A stretch of 64,000 nt of DNA from Amazonocrinis nigriterrae CENA67 (GTDB taxonomy: Bacteria; Cyanobacteriota; Cyanobacteriia; Cyanobacteriales; Nostocaceae). The notes below the pieces were generated by a model, which was not told the DNA's origin, did not search any database, and worked only from the letters and a program-made list of their open reading frames with translations. Within the stretch, counting starts at the first letter, position 1. Every line of letters begins with the position of its first letter. Position numbers and translations under genes: made by a program. The stretch covers positions 115,391-179,390 of the forward strand of contig NZ_JAECZC010000009.1 of assembly GCF_016056305.1 (NCBI RefSeq), written 5' to 3'. This document shows positions 7,780-19,190 of the stretch, piece by piece.

Positions 7780-8124
7780 ATGGCTCGTAAACTTTTAGAA
7801 CTGAATACAGAAGATGGCGGCACGATTTTGGTAGCAGTTGAGTTACCAGATACAGCAGTGGGTCGTGTTGCAGCTCCTGGTGAATTGCCTGTGGAAAAAG
7901 TAGAGGCAAGCTTCGATGCAGTTAGAGATTTGATTGTTCGCGGGTGTCGTCCCATTACAAAAGCATTTCGTACCTTGCAGCAAGAATCGCAACCTGTAAG
8001 CGCAGAAGTTGAGTTTGGAGTCAATTTTACTGCTAAAGGTTCGGTCTATGTGGTTGAATCCACTGGGCAGGCATCACTGAAGGTGAAAATAACTTGGAAA
8101 TTGACACCAGAAGAAAACAAGTAA
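7780..8124 (+). CDS. Trypco1-type small protein (CU044_2847 family)
   Basis: A 114-residue protein that I recognise as the trypsin-co-occurring domain 1 type. The strands are KLLELNTEDGGTILVAVELP and the central SFDAVRDLIVRGCRPITKAF helix; the signature VSAEVEFGVNFTAKGSVYVV, then a final LKVKITWKL strand, completes the fold. The family is named for its genetic link to trypsin-like proteases in NTP-dependent bacterial conflict and signalling systems. Here it lies 9 bp before a trypsin-ATPase gene, exactly the expected partner. It is thought to act as an adaptor or regulated effector component; its biochemistry is unknown. It is the first gene of a three-gene operon, and TTGACA lies about 20 bp before the ATG. 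Confidence 0.8.
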   Translation: MARKLLELNTEDGGTILVAVELPDTAVGRVAAPGELPVEKVEASFDAVRDLIVRGCRPITKAFRTLQQESQPVSAEVEFGVNFTAKGSVYVVESTGQASLKVKITWKLTPEENK

Positions 8125-8133
8125 CAAATTTTC

Positions 8134-9696
8134 ATGAGTTGGGATTTAGTTAAGGCTTGTACGGTGGCGATCGCTACACCAGAAGGTAATATCCAAGGCA
8201 CGGGCTTTTTCATCTCACCTACAGGACATTTACTTACCTGCGCCCATGTAGTTGAGTCAGTCGGTGGTTGGGAAAAAGTCCGAATCAATGGGCAGAAAGT
8301 TGAGTTAATTTATTTAGGCGCTCAAAAACGTCATGATTTTGCCATATTGCAATTACCTGGTTATCAAGGCAAAGTTGTAACTCTCTCATTGAGTTTTGAA
8401 CCGGGGAATCAATTTCGCTCGATAGGCTATGGGCGTTCTTTGGAGTATCCAAAAGGTGCCACGATTGAAGGCAGTATCACCGATGCTAACCATAGTAGTG
8501 ATTTTGATAACCTACCAATGTTACGGTTGCGGACAATGGCAGACTCCCAAGAAATCATCGATGGCTATAGCGGTTCTCCCGTCTTTGATATTCAACTACA
8601 AGCTGTAGTTGGGATGATTGCTGCTTTCGACGGAAAGCAAGGAGGATTAGCTGTACCACTATCAACAGTGCAAGAAAATTGGCCTGAATTGACAGGTTTG
8701 CTGTATCCAGAAATAGCCACAGAACTCGAATTTCCGTTTTTCGATGAGGCTTTTTATAATGATTGTTACAAAGAGATTAAGAAACCAGGAGCATTAATCC
8801 GGTTGCAAGCTCCTTTGCAATGGGGCAAAACTTACTTAATGACTCAAATTTTATATTATGGAACTCAGCAAGGCTATCAAGCAGTACGAGTGGACTTTCA
8901 AGAACCAGAAAAAGAAGTATTTAATTGTCTAAAACGTTTCTTGCAATGGTTTTGTGGCAAGATAGCTGGAGAATTGAATCTACCATATAGCCTAACTGAA
9001 AATTGGCAAGGTGTGCTGGGTGCCAATAGCAAATGTACAAACTATTTTGAAAAATATTTGTTACCAGCAATCAGCAGTTCTTTGATTTTGGGATTGGATA
9101 ACGTCGATGTAATTTTCTCCCATGAAAAGATCGCAGGGGATTTTCTGCCATTGCTGCGAACTTGGCATGAAAATGCTAAGAGTAAGGCGATTTGGAAAAA
9201 GCTGCGGTTAGTCATTGCCTATTCCAAAGAAGAGTACATTCTAGGTAAAAATAAGTCGCCGTTCAACGTAGGGATGGCTGTTGAAATACCAGAGTTAAAT
9301 CAAGGACAGGTGCAGAATTTAGTACAACACCTAAAACTCGGTTGGAATGAACAGCAAGTTACCCAACTGATGGAAATGGTAGGCGGACATCCTTGGCTGG
9401 TGAAGAAAGCACTGTATAAAATAGCACGACGCGAAATGACATTGAAAGAACTATTACAAATTGCTCCCACCGATGGTGGTTTGTATGGCGATCATCTATA
9501 TCACCAGTTATCAATTTTGCAGCAAGATTCAGAATTGCTGACAGCTATGAAGCAAGTAGCTGATGCTAATACGCCAATTAAAATTGACATCCGTAAAGCA
9601 TCTAAATTACGGAATATGAGATTGGTGAAATACAGTGGCAACTGTGTTACGCCGCTATGTGACTTGTATCGCCAATATTTTTGCGATTACCTATAG
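8134..9696 (+). CDS. Trypsin-like serine protease fused to AAA_35-like ATPase
   Basis: A 520-residue cytoplasmic two-domain protein. Residues 1-190 are a trypsin-like protease with an intact triad: His38 in TCAHVVE, Asp68 in RHDFAIL and Ser146 in GYSGSP. Residues about 200-520 are a P-loop ATPase of the AAA_35 kind: a P-loop-like [13 protein letters not shown] near 223-236, the Walker B strand [12 protein letters not shown] near 317-328, a [12 protein letters not shown] helix and a C-terminal winged-helix-like region. Walker B has Asn where the next protein has the catalytic Glu (IDEID), suggesting a switch-type or weak ATPase (inference). It likely cleaves a target after nucleotide-dependent activation. 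It is separated by 9 and 11 bp from its neighbours. Confidence 0.85.
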   Translation: MSWDLVKACTVAIATPEGNIQGTGFFISPTGHLLTCAHVVESVGGWEKVRINGQKVELIYLGAQKRHDFAILQLPGYQGKVVTLSLSFEPGNQFRSIGYGRSLEYPKGATIEGSITDANHSSDFDNLPMLRLRTMADSQEIIDGYSGSPVFDIQLQAVVGMIAAFDGKQGGLAVPLSTVQENWPELTGLLYPEIATELEFPFFDEAFYNDCYKEIKKPGALIRLQAPLQWGKTYLMTQILYYGTQQGYQAVRVDFQEPEKEVFNCLKRFLQWFCGKIAGELNLPYSLTENWQGVLGANSKCTNYFEKYLLPAISSSLILGLDNVDVIFSHEKIAGDFLPLLRTWHENAKSKAIWKKLRLVIAYSKEEYILGKNKSPFNVGMAVEIPELNQGQVQNLVQHLKLGWNEQQVTQLMEMVGGHPWLVKKALYKIARREMTLKELLQIAPTDGGLYGDHLYHQLSILQQDSELLTAMKQVADANTPIKIDIRKASKLRNMRLVKYSGNCVTPLCDLYRQYFCDYL

Positions 9697-9707
9697 CTGT
9701 AATCTTT

Positions 9708-12700
9708 ATGGCAAATTTACCAGATCCTCTACCAAACTACGAATACCAAGTCGGGGGGACTTTACCACCTGATGCCCCCACATATGTAATGCGACAGGCA
9801 GATGTGGAACTCTATCAAGCCTTGAAGCAGGGAGAGTTTTGCTATGTCCTGAACTCGCGACAAATGGGTAAATCGAGTCTGCGGGTAAGAGTGATGGAAC
9901 AGTTGGAGAAAAACAGAATTACTTGTGCAGCATTTGACCTGAACGAAATTGGTACGGATATTACCCCAAAGGAATGGTACGCCGGCGTAATCAACAGACT
10001 GGTTACAGATTTAAATATATCTGAAACTTTTGATTTAGATAATTGGTGGAATAGTCACGAATCATTGTCTCCAGTAAACCACTTAAGCAAGTTTATTGAA
10101 GAAAATTTACTCAAGGAAATTCCAGAAAATATTGTTATTTTTATTGATGAAATTGATACAGTTTTGAGTTTGAAAAATTTTTCTACTGATGATTTTTTGA
10201 GTATGATCCGGTCATGCTATAACCAACGAGTTCATAAACCAATCTATAAACGCCTAACATTCTGCTTGTTGGGTGTGGCGACTCCCTCAGATTTGATAAA
10301 GAATAAACAACGCACACCGTTTAATATAGGTCGAGCTATTGAATTAAAAGGCTTTGATTTGTACGAAGACGACGTTAAGCCTTTAGTTAATGGATTAAAG
10401 GGAAAAGTCAGCAATCCCCAATTAGTACTAGAAGAAATTTTGGATTGGACGGGTGGACAACCGTTTCTGACCCAAAAGCTTTGTAAGCTCATCCCTAATG
10501 GTATAGAAGCATCGGGAGTTGAAGAATTGGTGCGATCGCGTATCATCGAAAATTGGGAATCACAGGATAATCCGGAGCATTTGAAGACAATACGCAATCG
10601 CATTTTGGGCAATGAACAACGTGCTAGTCAGCTACTAGGACTGTATCAACAGATTTTGCAACAACAGGGAATATCAGCGAATGACAATTACGAACAGATG
10701 GAATTAAGACTGACAGGATTGGTCGTTAAAAAACATAGTAAATTACAGGTCTATAATCGTATTTATGAAAATGTTTTTGATCAAGAATGGCTTAACAATG
10801 AGTTAGCAAATTTACGACCACCAGGTTATAGAGAAAAAATCACAGCTTGGCTAGCAAGCAACCGTCAAGATGAATCGAGGCTTTTGCGTAAAGATGAGTT
10901 AAATAAGGCGCATAAATGGGCAGACAAAAGGAATTTAAGTAGGGAAGATTACGATTTTTTACAGGCTAGCCAAGAACTCCGTACAAGAGAATTAGAAGAA
11001 ATTTCAGAACCATATAAATTTATATTTAAAGATAAAAAATTGTTTTCTATTTATGATTTGATTGAGGAATGTGATAATGATCCAGATATAGCAGAACAGT
11101 ATTTGTTCAATGGAATTTTTAAAGATTGGCTACTTCGGTCTAAGACAGATATAGCAAACATGTCACTAGAAATTGTGCGTTCCTACCAGCACGAAAAGCG
11201 TAAAGGTTTGGAAATCTTTGTACGGGCACTATGTGAACATGTAGGACGTGATGCCTATCCGAAAATTGCTTTTGAACAGAATCATAAAGACTTCGGTGAA
11301 GTAGCAGTTGGAACTCAACATAGATTTTCTCTAAATATTGTTAATAAAGGTCGTGGTTTTGCATGGGGAAATGTAACCCTTGTTGGTAATCTACCTGGCT
11401 TGCGAATTGTTAATAATAAATTTGATTCATCTATTGATAAAACACTTGATATTGATTTGAATACTATTGAGGTAAAACCAGGAAAATACTCTGGTTTTAT
11501 AGAGATAAATCTAGAAAATATTAAGCAAGAAAAGCGTATTATTATAGAGGTAAGCTACATAATAATATACGCTAAACTTGTAGAAATACCTGAATTAAAC
11601 TTAGGAGTTCTCAGAGATGATAGTAATTTCTTTTCTGCCTCATTTCAACTAACTTGTGACCCATCAGACGCAAAAATTAAGGGAACTGCTTTTACTAATA
11701 AAAATTATCTTCAAATCACACCGTCTAAATTTGAAGAATCATGCTTAGAGTTTTCCTTAAATATAAATACAACATCGCTGGAAGCAGGATGGTATAAAGA
11801 GAAAGTTTTTCTAAAAACTAATCAGGGTGAATTTGAAGTACCTGTTTATTTTAAAAAAAGCTGCATACGGGACATAATTGCTAATGCTAAATCCGCTGTT
11901 ATAATTGGTATTCCTCTCGGATTAATTATGTTTATAATTCGCCATATTTTAGGAAGATTCCTATCAGTAGACTTAGATGATAGCTGGCTTTTATCATATC
12001 CACCTGAAGTAACCAAATCTTCTTATTGGCTGGAATTTTTTCCATTTATTCATTTGAGTATATTAGGAATACCAGAGATCCAGTTAACATGTTCAATATT
12101 TGGAAGTTTAATAGTTCTGCTTTTGATATTTATATTATATAAATATTCAAATTATATGAATTATATTAAAACCAAAGTTGGGTTAAAAATAACAGTTTTT
12201 TCCAATCGAATAAATGAATTGAGAGAAAATATTCAAAATATAAATATTACAAATAATCAGCGGATATATAATTATTCATATATGAGCAGAAGTAAAGTAA
12301 TTTTTCTGCCTTTGTTTATAAAAGCTGTATTGTTAATTTCAATATTATTATTAAGTTTATTTGTAATTAAATTTTTAATTAATATTTGTGCTTGGATTGG
12401 TTCAACTTTTATTATAACTGCTGACTTAACTGCATATCCATTAAGAGTGATTGGTATCGAACCAGCAGAAATTGGATGGTTAGTATTAGGCTGCTTTATT
12501 GGTGGAGCTATAGGATTGATTCAGTCTTTTAAACTTATAGAACAACATTCTTACTTATCTAAAATCTATACAATTGCTATTATCATACCTTTTATATTAT
12601 TTTCGATTGGCTTGATAACTCCTAGATTTCAAAATCATACAGATTTTTTCTCACACACTATACTTGTAGATGATTTTCAATACCCATCAAAAGAATGGAA

Positions 12701-13208
12701 TCATGACCCATCAGCAATTATCACAGGCGGAGGTTTATTTCATCCTGAGTCTCAAAATAACTGGAGTTTGTCTATTTGGGGTAAGCAAAATCAGATAATT
12801 AAAAATGTTGATTTCTCAGTAAACGCCACGAAAATAAGTGGATCTGACGATGCAGGATTCGGTATAGTTGCTCGATATAGTGATCAGGTTGATGAAAAAT
12901 TTTATTATTTGCTAATTAAAGGTAATGGACAATTTTATATGGGTAAATATTCAACAAGTAAGCGTTGGGAAGACAAAGTGGGATGGCATTACTCCACTAG
13001 TATCAAGCAAGGTAATAAGAATGAGAATCAATTGAGAATTGTGTGCGAGGGCGAAAGAATAATTTGGTGGATTAATGGTCAAAGAATCGGTATTTTTGAA
13101 GATAATTCTTACAGTGATGGACGAATAGGAGTTATCTCATTACCAGATAATAGTGATGGAGTAGCTGTATTTTTTGATAATGTTATTGTTAAGACAAAAC
13201 CTGAATAG
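9708..13208 (+). CDS. AAA_35 ATPase with Ig-like domains, membrane helices and C-terminal LamG-like domain
   Basis: A 1166-residue protein. Residues 1-370 are an AAA_35 ATPase (Walker A region [12 protein letters not shown] with Lys55, Walker [13 protein letters not shown] near 145). A linker follows ([11 protein letters not shown] ... [11 protein letters not shown], about 444-510), a helical module often placed before HYDIN/ASPM-type Ig domains. Two such beta-sandwiches lie at about 525-715, beginning [16 protein letters not shown]. About five transmembrane segments fall between 729 and 972. The last 180 residues ([11 protein letters not shown] ... [10 protein letters not shown] ... VFFDNVIVK) look like a LamG/DUF1080 jelly-roll, probably outside. 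I infer a membrane sensor coupled to a cytoplasmic ATPase. The ATG at 9708 fits the family start [17 protein letters not shown] better than an upstream overlapping ATG at 9681. The 3' two thirds is strikingly AT-rich. Confidence 0.8.
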   Translation: MANLPDPLPNYEYQVGGTLPPDAPTYVMRQADVELYQALKQGEFCYVLNSRQMGKSSLRVRVMEQLEKNRITCAAFDLNEIGTDITPKEWYAGVINRLVTDLNISETFDLDNWWNSHESLSPVNHLSKFIEENLLKEIPENIVIFIDEIDTVLSLKNFSTDDFLSMIRSCYNQRVHKPIYKRLTFCLLGVATPSDLIKNKQRTPFNIGRAIELKGFDLYEDDVKPLVNGLKGKVSNPQLVLEEILDWTGGQPFLTQKLCKLIPNGIEASGVEELVRSRIIENWESQDNPEHLKTIRNRILGNEQRASQLLGLYQQILQQQGISANDNYEQMELRLTGLVVKKHSKLQVYNRIYENVFDQEWLNNELANLRPPGYREKITAWLASNRQDESRLLRKDELNKAHKWADKRNLSREDYDFLQASQELRTRELEEISEPYKFIFKDKKLFSIYDLIEECDNDPDIAEQYLFNGIFKDWLLRSKTDIANMSLEIVRSYQHEKRKGLEIFVRALCEHVGRDAYPKIAFEQNHKDFGEVAVGTQHRFSLNIVNKGRGFAWGNVTLVGNLPGLRIVNNKFDSSIDKTLDIDLNTIEVKPGKYSGFIEINLENIKQEKRIIIEVSYIIIYAKLVEIPELNLGVLRDDSNFFSASFQLTCDPSDAKIKGTAFTNKNYLQITPSKFEESCLEFSLNINTTSLEAGWYKEKVFLKTNQGEFEVPVYFKKSCIRDIIANAKSAVIIGIPLGLIMFIIRHILGRFLSVDLDDSWLLSYPPEVTKSSYWLEFFPFIHLSILGIPEIQLTCSIFGSLIVLLLIFILYKYSNYMNYIKTKVGLKITVFSNRINELRENIQNINITNNQRIYNYSYMSRSKVIFLPLFIKAVLLISILLLSLFVIKFLINICAWIGSTFIITADLTAYPLRVIGIEPAEIGWLVLGCFIGGAIGLIQSFKLIEQHSYLSKIYTIAIIIPFILFSIGLITPRFQNHTDFFSHTILVDDFQYPSKEWNHDPSAIITGGGLFHPESQNNWSLSIWGKQNQIIKNVDFSVNATKISGSDDAGFGIVARYSDQVDEKFYYLLIKGNGQFYMGKYSTSKRWEDKVGWHYSTSIKQGNKNENQLRIVCEGERIIWWINGQRIGIFEDNSYSDGRIGVISLPDNSDGVAVFFDNVIVKTKPE

Positions 13209-13353
13209 ATCAGAGATAACACTTGTCAAAGCAGGCGATCGCATTTATTTACCAGAGGTAATAGTATCCAAAAATTGCTGAGAAGTTATACATTCGGTAA
13301 GCTTGGCTAACGCACCTCACAACAAAGCAGGCGATCGCACATTTCTCACTCAA

Positions 13354-13494
13354 TTAATTTTCTGTTTCCTGATGCGGATCTGCCTGTGGAGGATGCCAAC
13401 CAGCTTGCAACCAAAGTCGCCGAGATTTCTGAATGAACCCATTACCATGACGTTCATCATTTATATCAATTGGTTTGGAACCATTTTGATTCAG
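13354..13494 (-). pseudogene. Possible C-terminal remnant of an HNH-type endonuclease
   Basis: On the minus strand a 46-codon open segment without a start reads NDERHGNGFIQKSRRLWLQA then GWHPP, like the C-terminus of small cyanobacterial HNH endonucleases (arginine-rich helix, W, GWHPP). Such genes often follow the small protein family encoded at 13466-13726. Here the segment overlaps that gene's 3' end in another frame, as if the catalytic part had been deleted. This is recognition from memory, so only tentative. Confidence 0.3.
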
Positions 13495-13726
13495 CAGCTA
13501 AAACAGAATTAGCGTAGGTAAAAATCTGCGCCAACTCAGATATACCATCTAATTCAGCTTTTTCTTCTGGTGTGATTAATCCAGATTTGCTTCGTTCTAG
13601 CAGTTCATCTGAACGAGCTTGTAGTTCTTCGGTAAACTTAAAAAGATTAAGATTATTAACTTTTTCTAGTTTTATTCCTGTTTCCAACCAGTATGAAGGT
13701 TCAATCATTAATTTAGGGTTGATCAT
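13466..13726 (-). CDS. Small conserved cyanobacterial protein, often paired with HNH nuclease
   Basis: An 86-residue, mostly helical soluble protein. The middle, FTEELQARSDELLERSKSG, followed by LITPEEKAELDGISELAQIF, is a pattern I have seen in a small cyanobacterial family of unknown function that tends to precede an HNH endonuclease gene. The C-terminal residues ESKWFQTN may come from the deletion junction with the nuclease remnant downstream. The start at 13726 is likely; codon 7 is another ATG. No motif suggests catalysis. Confidence 0.6.
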   Translation of the reverse strand: MINPKLMIEPSYWLETGIKLEKVNNLNLFKFTEELQARSDELLERSKSGLITPEEKAELDGISELAQIFTYANSVLAAESKWFQTN

Positions 13727-14181
13727 GGGTTGAACATGGAATGCTGCACTTTTATCTTAGCTTTTAAAAACGACTTATGGCTAAAACACCAAGCATAGTA
13801 ATATCTTCCCTAGGAGACGCTACGCGAACGGTGAGCTGAGTTGCTTTGCGACACGCTGCGCGAACGCTAATACACCCTCATCATAAAGCAGACGATCACC
13901 CAAAAACTACAAGACTACATTTGTATCTAATATAATTTAAGGTTGTGTCAACTCCACTCATCCCTAATCAAAACAAGCAGGGATTGAGCCTGAAGAATTT
14001 ATTAACCGCTCTTAGTAATCAAGTAGAGTTGTATTCATGATAAAAATAGTGGACTATTAAAAATCTGTTTGTTAAACTCACTAAATTTTTAGGGATGCTT
14101 CTTGGTACTAATGCAGATATTTATATTTTTATAAAAAGTTGCCTCTAATTTAACTTCCAAATAGCAGTTTTCACGATTGAA
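13727..14181. other. Spacer with dispersed repeats, no gene seen
   Basis: Around 13808-13880 lie fragments of the common repeat GGAGACGCTACGCGAACG and a degenerate second copy (CACGCTGCGCGAACGC). Related pieces occur near 47259 and 59538. Near 13965-13986 a weak TCCCT/AGGGA hairpin is present. Nothing else is recognisable. Confidence 0.5.
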
Positions 14182-14994
14182 TTAAGCTTGCTCTTGTTGG
14201 TTTAACCAAACTACTAAATCAGCTACTTGCGAAAAATCCAATAACGCCTCCCCTAAATTTTCCAACTGTTCCGCAGATAAATTACGAACCTGCTCAACTA
14301 ATGATGCATCAATATCACCAAAGCGCCTTTTAAGCTGACGACTAATCAGTTTAAATGCTTCCTTTTGAACGATATCTTGATAAATTACAGACTCGCGCAT
14401 AATATCCTCCCGTAATAATTGCCTAATTAAATCTTTATCAAATCGCAAACCCGCAATAATTTCTACACAACTCGCAATATTTTGTCGTTCCTCTCTATCT
14501 AAAATTGTAGCGATTTGTTCAGCCACTTGTGCCAGTAAAGCTTGCGACGAGTTAGTTCGTGTCAAAGTTGCTAGAGGTAATAGTGCAGAATTGCTTAAAA
14601 ATACTGCTGAATCTTGCTCCCACAGGCGAACTACCCGATAGTGATGAATTGTTGTCTCGTCTCGATATTCTTCTGTGAAAGCTACCTCGTTATTAGTTTC
14701 CTGCAAAAAGATTACCACCTGAGTTACAGAACATCGGTATTGACGTTTCAATCTCACAGAATAATCAAGCATTCGGAAATTAAGGGGCGGGTTAGATGTC
14801 GCCAAGGTTTGAAATTCAATGTGCAAAATTTGGTTAGCTGCTTGCAGAAAGGTTACGGAATCTGCGCGTATTGGTTCAAGTGTAAGTTCTGTTTTTAACA
14901 CTTCAATTTTTTGCACTTCTACCCCAAGCAACCAGCGGACAAACTCAGCCCGGTACTGTTCAGCTAAATATTTACAAGCGTTGTCGTAACTCAA
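14182..14994 (-). CDS. Rpn-family nuclease-like protein with C-terminal DUF4351
   Basis: A 270-residue protein of the Rpn/PD-(D/E)XK transposase-like type. The N-terminal domain has RADSVTFLQ and ILHIEFQT, which supply the Asp and the E-x-Q pair typical of this nuclease family, then MLDYSVRLKRQYR. The C-terminal 50 residues (RQLKRRFGDIDASLVEQVRN, LSAEQLENLGEALLDF) form a DUF4351 module. Relatives in E. coli are DNases that promote RecA-independent recombination; the role here is unknown. A second, different member lies at 20455-21420. It is followed at its 5' side by the groEL terminator, so it is probably expressed on its own. Confidence 0.75.
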   Translation of the reverse strand: MSYDNACKYLAEQYRAEFVRWLLGVEVQKIEVLKTELTLEPIRADSVTFLQAANQILHIEFQTLATSNPPLNFRMLDYSVRLKRQYRCSVTQVVIFLQETNNEVAFTEEYRDETTIHHYRVVRLWEQDSAVFLSNSALLPLATLTRTNSSQALLAQVAEQIATILDREERQNIASCVEIIAGLRFDKDLIRQLLREDIMRESVIYQDIVQKEAFKLISRQLKRRFGDIDASLVEQVRNLSAEQLENLGEALLDFSQVADLVVWLNQQEQA

Positions 14995-15030
14995 ATCTCT
15001 CTTTTTTCCTCATTCCAAAAATATTCCCAT

Positions 15031-15068
15031 AAAAAAACAGCCGCCTCCACAAGGGAAGCAGCTGTTTT
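15031..15068 (-). terminator. Rho-independent terminator of groESL
   Basis: On the minus strand AACAGCTGCTTCC-CTTGTG-GAGGCGGCTGTT is followed by TTTTTT, a classic intrinsic terminator 23 bp after the groEL stop codon. Confidence 0.8.
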
Positions 15069-15090
15069 ACAAACAGGGGACTATCAAGTA

Positions 15091-16819
<1,729 letters not shown>

Positions 16820-17131
16820 TTACGCAACGACTGCTAAAATGTCTTTTTCAGAAAGCAGTACATATTCTTCGGTGCCGAGTTTGATGTCGGTGCCAGCGTA
16901 CTTGGAGTACAACACCTTATCGCCGATTTTGATTTCCAATTCTTGACGGCTACCGTCGTCATTACGCTTGCCAGGGCCAAGGGCTACTACTTCGCCTACT
17001 TGGGGCTTTTCCTTAGCGGTGTCGGGCAAGTACAAACCACCTGCGGTTTTTTCTTCAGAGGCGCTCACTTTCACGAATACGCGATCGCCTAAAGGTTTTA
17101 CTGTAGATACGCTTAGAGATACAGCTGCCAT
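16820..17131 (-). CDS. groS: Co-chaperonin GroES (10 kDa)
   Basis: A 103-residue co-chaperonin. It has the expected [20 protein letters not shown] start, the mobile loop [25 protein letters not shown] and the C-terminal [20 protein letters not shown]. It caps the GroEL ring as a heptamer. The ATG at 17131 gives the usual length plus a short cyanobacterial N-terminal extension. It is the first gene of groESL, with the CIRCE operator 16 bp upstream of its start. Confidence 0.98.
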   Translation of the reverse strand: MAAVSLSVSTVKPLGDRVFVKVSASEEKTAGGLYLPDTAKEKPQVGEVVALGPGKRNDDGSRQELEIKIGDKVLYSKYAGTDIKLGTEEYVLLSEKDILAVVA

Positions 17132-17147
17132 AGAATTTTCTCCAGAG

Positions 17148-17174
17148 TTAGCACTCTCAACTCCTGAGTGCTAA
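17148..17174 (-). promoter_or_regulatory. CIRCE element (HrcA operator) of groESL
   Basis: TTAGCACTC (17148-17156), nine bases, then GAGTGCTAA (17166-17174): a perfect match to the CIRCE consensus. HrcA binding there is known to repress chaperonin genes in many bacteria, including cyanobacteria. hrcA itself is not in the window. Confidence 0.95.
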
Positions 17175-17376
17175 TTTACCGAAGAGCAGCACCCAATGGC
17201 AATAATTGCTTGTGTACGGGTTCCCGAACTCGGTAATCGCAGGCTCACTTAAGTATGAATACTCAATTATTCAGAGCTTTCGGGTTCTGTTCTGTAAGTT
17301 ACGAATATTTTTATATGGTCAAGTTTGTTTGCAAAGCTTGCAAATTGTTATAGAACTGTAATCAGGGAGCCGCTCA

Positions 17377-17850
17377 ATGAGTAACAATACAGTGATCCAG
17401 AAAAGCCGACAAATCCCCAAAACCACTAAACCCCCGGACAATCAAGCCTTAAGTAATTGTGTAGAAACTCTGGGACTAGCAAAAATTCAGCGACACATTT
17501 TTCTTTGTGCTGACCAGACAGTTGCTAACTGCTGTTCAAAACAAGCTAGTGTGGAAGCCTGGGAATACTTAAAAAAGCGTCTCAAAGAGCTAAAACTCGA
17601 TCGCCCCCAAGAAAGTCGTCCCACTTGCATCTTCAGAACCAAAGCCAATTGCTTGCGAGTTTGTTGTTCTGGGCCGATAATGGTTGTTTACCCGGATGGT
17701 GTCTGGTATCGCCAAGCAAACCCGGAAGTTATTGAGCGGATCATCCAAGAACACTTGATAGGCAATAAGGTGGTGGAAGAATATGCATTTTTAACCCATC
17801 CTTTGCCGGAAACTCCCTTACTTGCTTGTGAACATTTGATAGAGGCTTAA
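17377..17850 (+). CDS. Thioredoxin-like [2Fe-2S] ferredoxin
   Basis: A 157-residue protein with the thioredoxin-like ferredoxin pattern. [18 protein letters not shown] supplies the first cysteines and [20 protein letters not shown] the second pair, matching the C-x(8-12)-C ... C-x3-C ligands of this [2Fe-2S] family. Between them lies the [13 protein letters not shown] helix. The first 35 residues are polar and probably disordered. Cyanobacteria carry several such proteins; electron partner unknown. It is cytoplasmic and monocistronic, divergent from groESL, sharing a 200-bp gap that includes TTTGCAA/TTGCAAA inverted repeats near 17328-17344. Confidence 0.85.
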   Translation: MSNNTVIQKSRQIPKTTKPPDNQALSNCVETLGLAKIQRHIFLCADQTVANCCSKQASVEAWEYLKKRLKELKLDRPQESRPTCIFRTKANCLRVCCSGPIMVVYPDGVWYRQANPEVIERIIQEHLIGNKVVEEYAFLTHPLPETPLLACEHLIEA

Positions 17851-18182
17851 CATCTGAAGGATATAGTAAAGCAGTAAGCCAATGAAAGCGCGGGTTGTTT
17901 TGCAGCTAGGGTCATCTTAAGCCAATACTTACTTGTGAACTAGTGTGAACTAGAAGGATTATTATTTAATCAACGTTTTCCACCTGCCGCTTTCAAAGGG
18001 ATATATAATAGCGCATTATAAAAACTACTGCTCTACGTATCCTTACTGGACTTCTGCCAATGAGCTAGTGGTCTCCTAAAAAGTAATCAACACTTTTGAG
18101 ACTTCGAGGAAGCAAAGGCAAGTTAAGTGGGAAAAAGAACAACATCTCAATAATCCACCATAGAGGATAACCATTCAAGACC
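17851..18182. other. Spacer before response regulator, no gene seen
   Basis: Contains a short direct repeat GTGAACTA near 17934-17951 and otherwise nothing recognisable. The promoter of the 18183 gene must lie here. Confidence 0.5.
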
Positions 18183-18863
18183 TTGATGGACCGAAGCGCG
18201 ACAAGTGCCACTGCTATGAAAGAGCCCAGCATGAAAGATCACAAACGACTTCTATTGATTGATGATGACCCTAACCTCATCTTGCTGGTGAAGGATTACT
18301 TGGAATTCAGAGGATATGAAGTCATCACTGCTGAAAATGGACGAGAAGCTCTGGAAATCTTAGAACAAGATGTACCAGACATGATCATCTGTGACGTAAT
18401 GATGCCAGAAATGGACGGCTACACTTTTGTCGAACAAGTCAGGCAAAACGAACGTACCGGTTGGATTCCCGTTCTCTTCCTTTCAGCCAAAGGACAAAGT
18501 GCAGACCGAGTGAAAGGGCTGAATAAAGGTGCTGATGTATATATGGTCAAGCCTTTTGAACCCGAAGAACTCGTAGCACAAGTAGAATCTTCCCTCAAGC
18601 AAACTATCCGTTGGAAAGAACACCAAGCTAAGGGAGGAGAAAACGGTTCCCGCATTCAAGTACCATTTGATGTGCAGTTAACCCCAACCGAACTGAAAGT
18701 AGTACAGTTTGTAGCCAGGGGTTTAGCTAACCGGGAAATTGCTGAAGAATTAAATGTTAGTCAGCGAACTGTTGAAAGCCATGTGTCCAACATGTTGGGC
18801 AAAACCAATCTCCATAACCGCACTGAACTAGCGCGGTGGGCGATTGAAAATCAAATGGCTTAA
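18183..18863 (+). CDS. Response regulator with LuxR/NarL-type HTH (Ycf29-like)
   Basis: A 226-residue transcription regulator. The receiver (LLLIDDDPNL, phospho-Asp in MIICDVMMPEMDGYTF, Lys in YMVKPFEPEEL) is followed by a linker and a C-terminal LuxR-type HTH: LTPTELKVVQFVARG, NREIAEELNVSQRTVESHVSN, MLGKTNLHNRTELARWA. Overall arrangement resembles the cyanobacterial/plastid Ycf29 group; its targets are unknown. The start is uncertain: the ATG at 18183 gives 17 extra residues, and later in-frame ATGs bring it close to KDHKRLLLIDDD. No kinase gene is adjacent. A hairpin terminator follows. Confidence 0.88.
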   Translation: MMDRSATSATAMKEPSMKDHKRLLLIDDDPNLILLVKDYLEFRGYEVITAENGREALEILEQDVPDMIICDVMMPEMDGYTFVEQVRQNERTGWIPVLFLSAKGQSADRVKGLNKGADVYMVKPFEPEELVAQVESSLKQTIRWKEHQAKGGENGSRIQVPFDVQLTPTELKVVQFVARGLANREIAEELNVSQRTVESHVSNMLGKTNLHNRTELARWAIENQMA

Positions 18864-18918
18864 TTAGCTATCAGCGTTCAGCCGTCAACTGACTGCTGAC
18901 AGCTGATAGCTTAATTTT
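18864..18918 (+). terminator. Intrinsic terminator after the response regulator
   Basis: TTAGCTATCAGC (near 18864-18875) pairs with GCTGATAGCTTAA, followed by TTTTT, directly after the stop codon. The loop (GTTCAGCCGTCAACTGACTG) is made of the common CAGC/GTCAACTGA repeat units. The following spacer to 19190 contains a HIP1 site at 18963 and AT-rich DNA only. Confidence 0.65.
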
Positions 18919-19190
18919 TGGTTTTTTATTATTCAGAGGGCTGATTGTAAAGATTTATGTTGCGATCGCTCTGACCACTGACTTTTGTGACTACAAAAAT
19001 GGCTGTGGAATCTTAGTCAGAAACTAGTAACCAAATGACTGAAACTTGGAAAAGTTTTTCAAGTACTACTTTGGGTGCGTCTATTATTTTTAATTTAGCC
19101 ATAATAATATCATAATAATATATTTTATACCAATTCTCTAAAATCCGGCAAAAAATTAAAACCAGGACTTAGACAGCAAAAAATGCTCAA

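Noticed and set aside
13303..13512. 69-codon plus-strand frame
   Set aside because: It is antisense to the better-supported small gene and nuclease remnant and has no ribosome binding site.
17377..17850. NADH dehydrogenase subunit NuoE
   Set aside because: Cysteine spacing is similar, but the protein is a stand-alone thioredoxin-like ferredoxin with no complex I genes near it.
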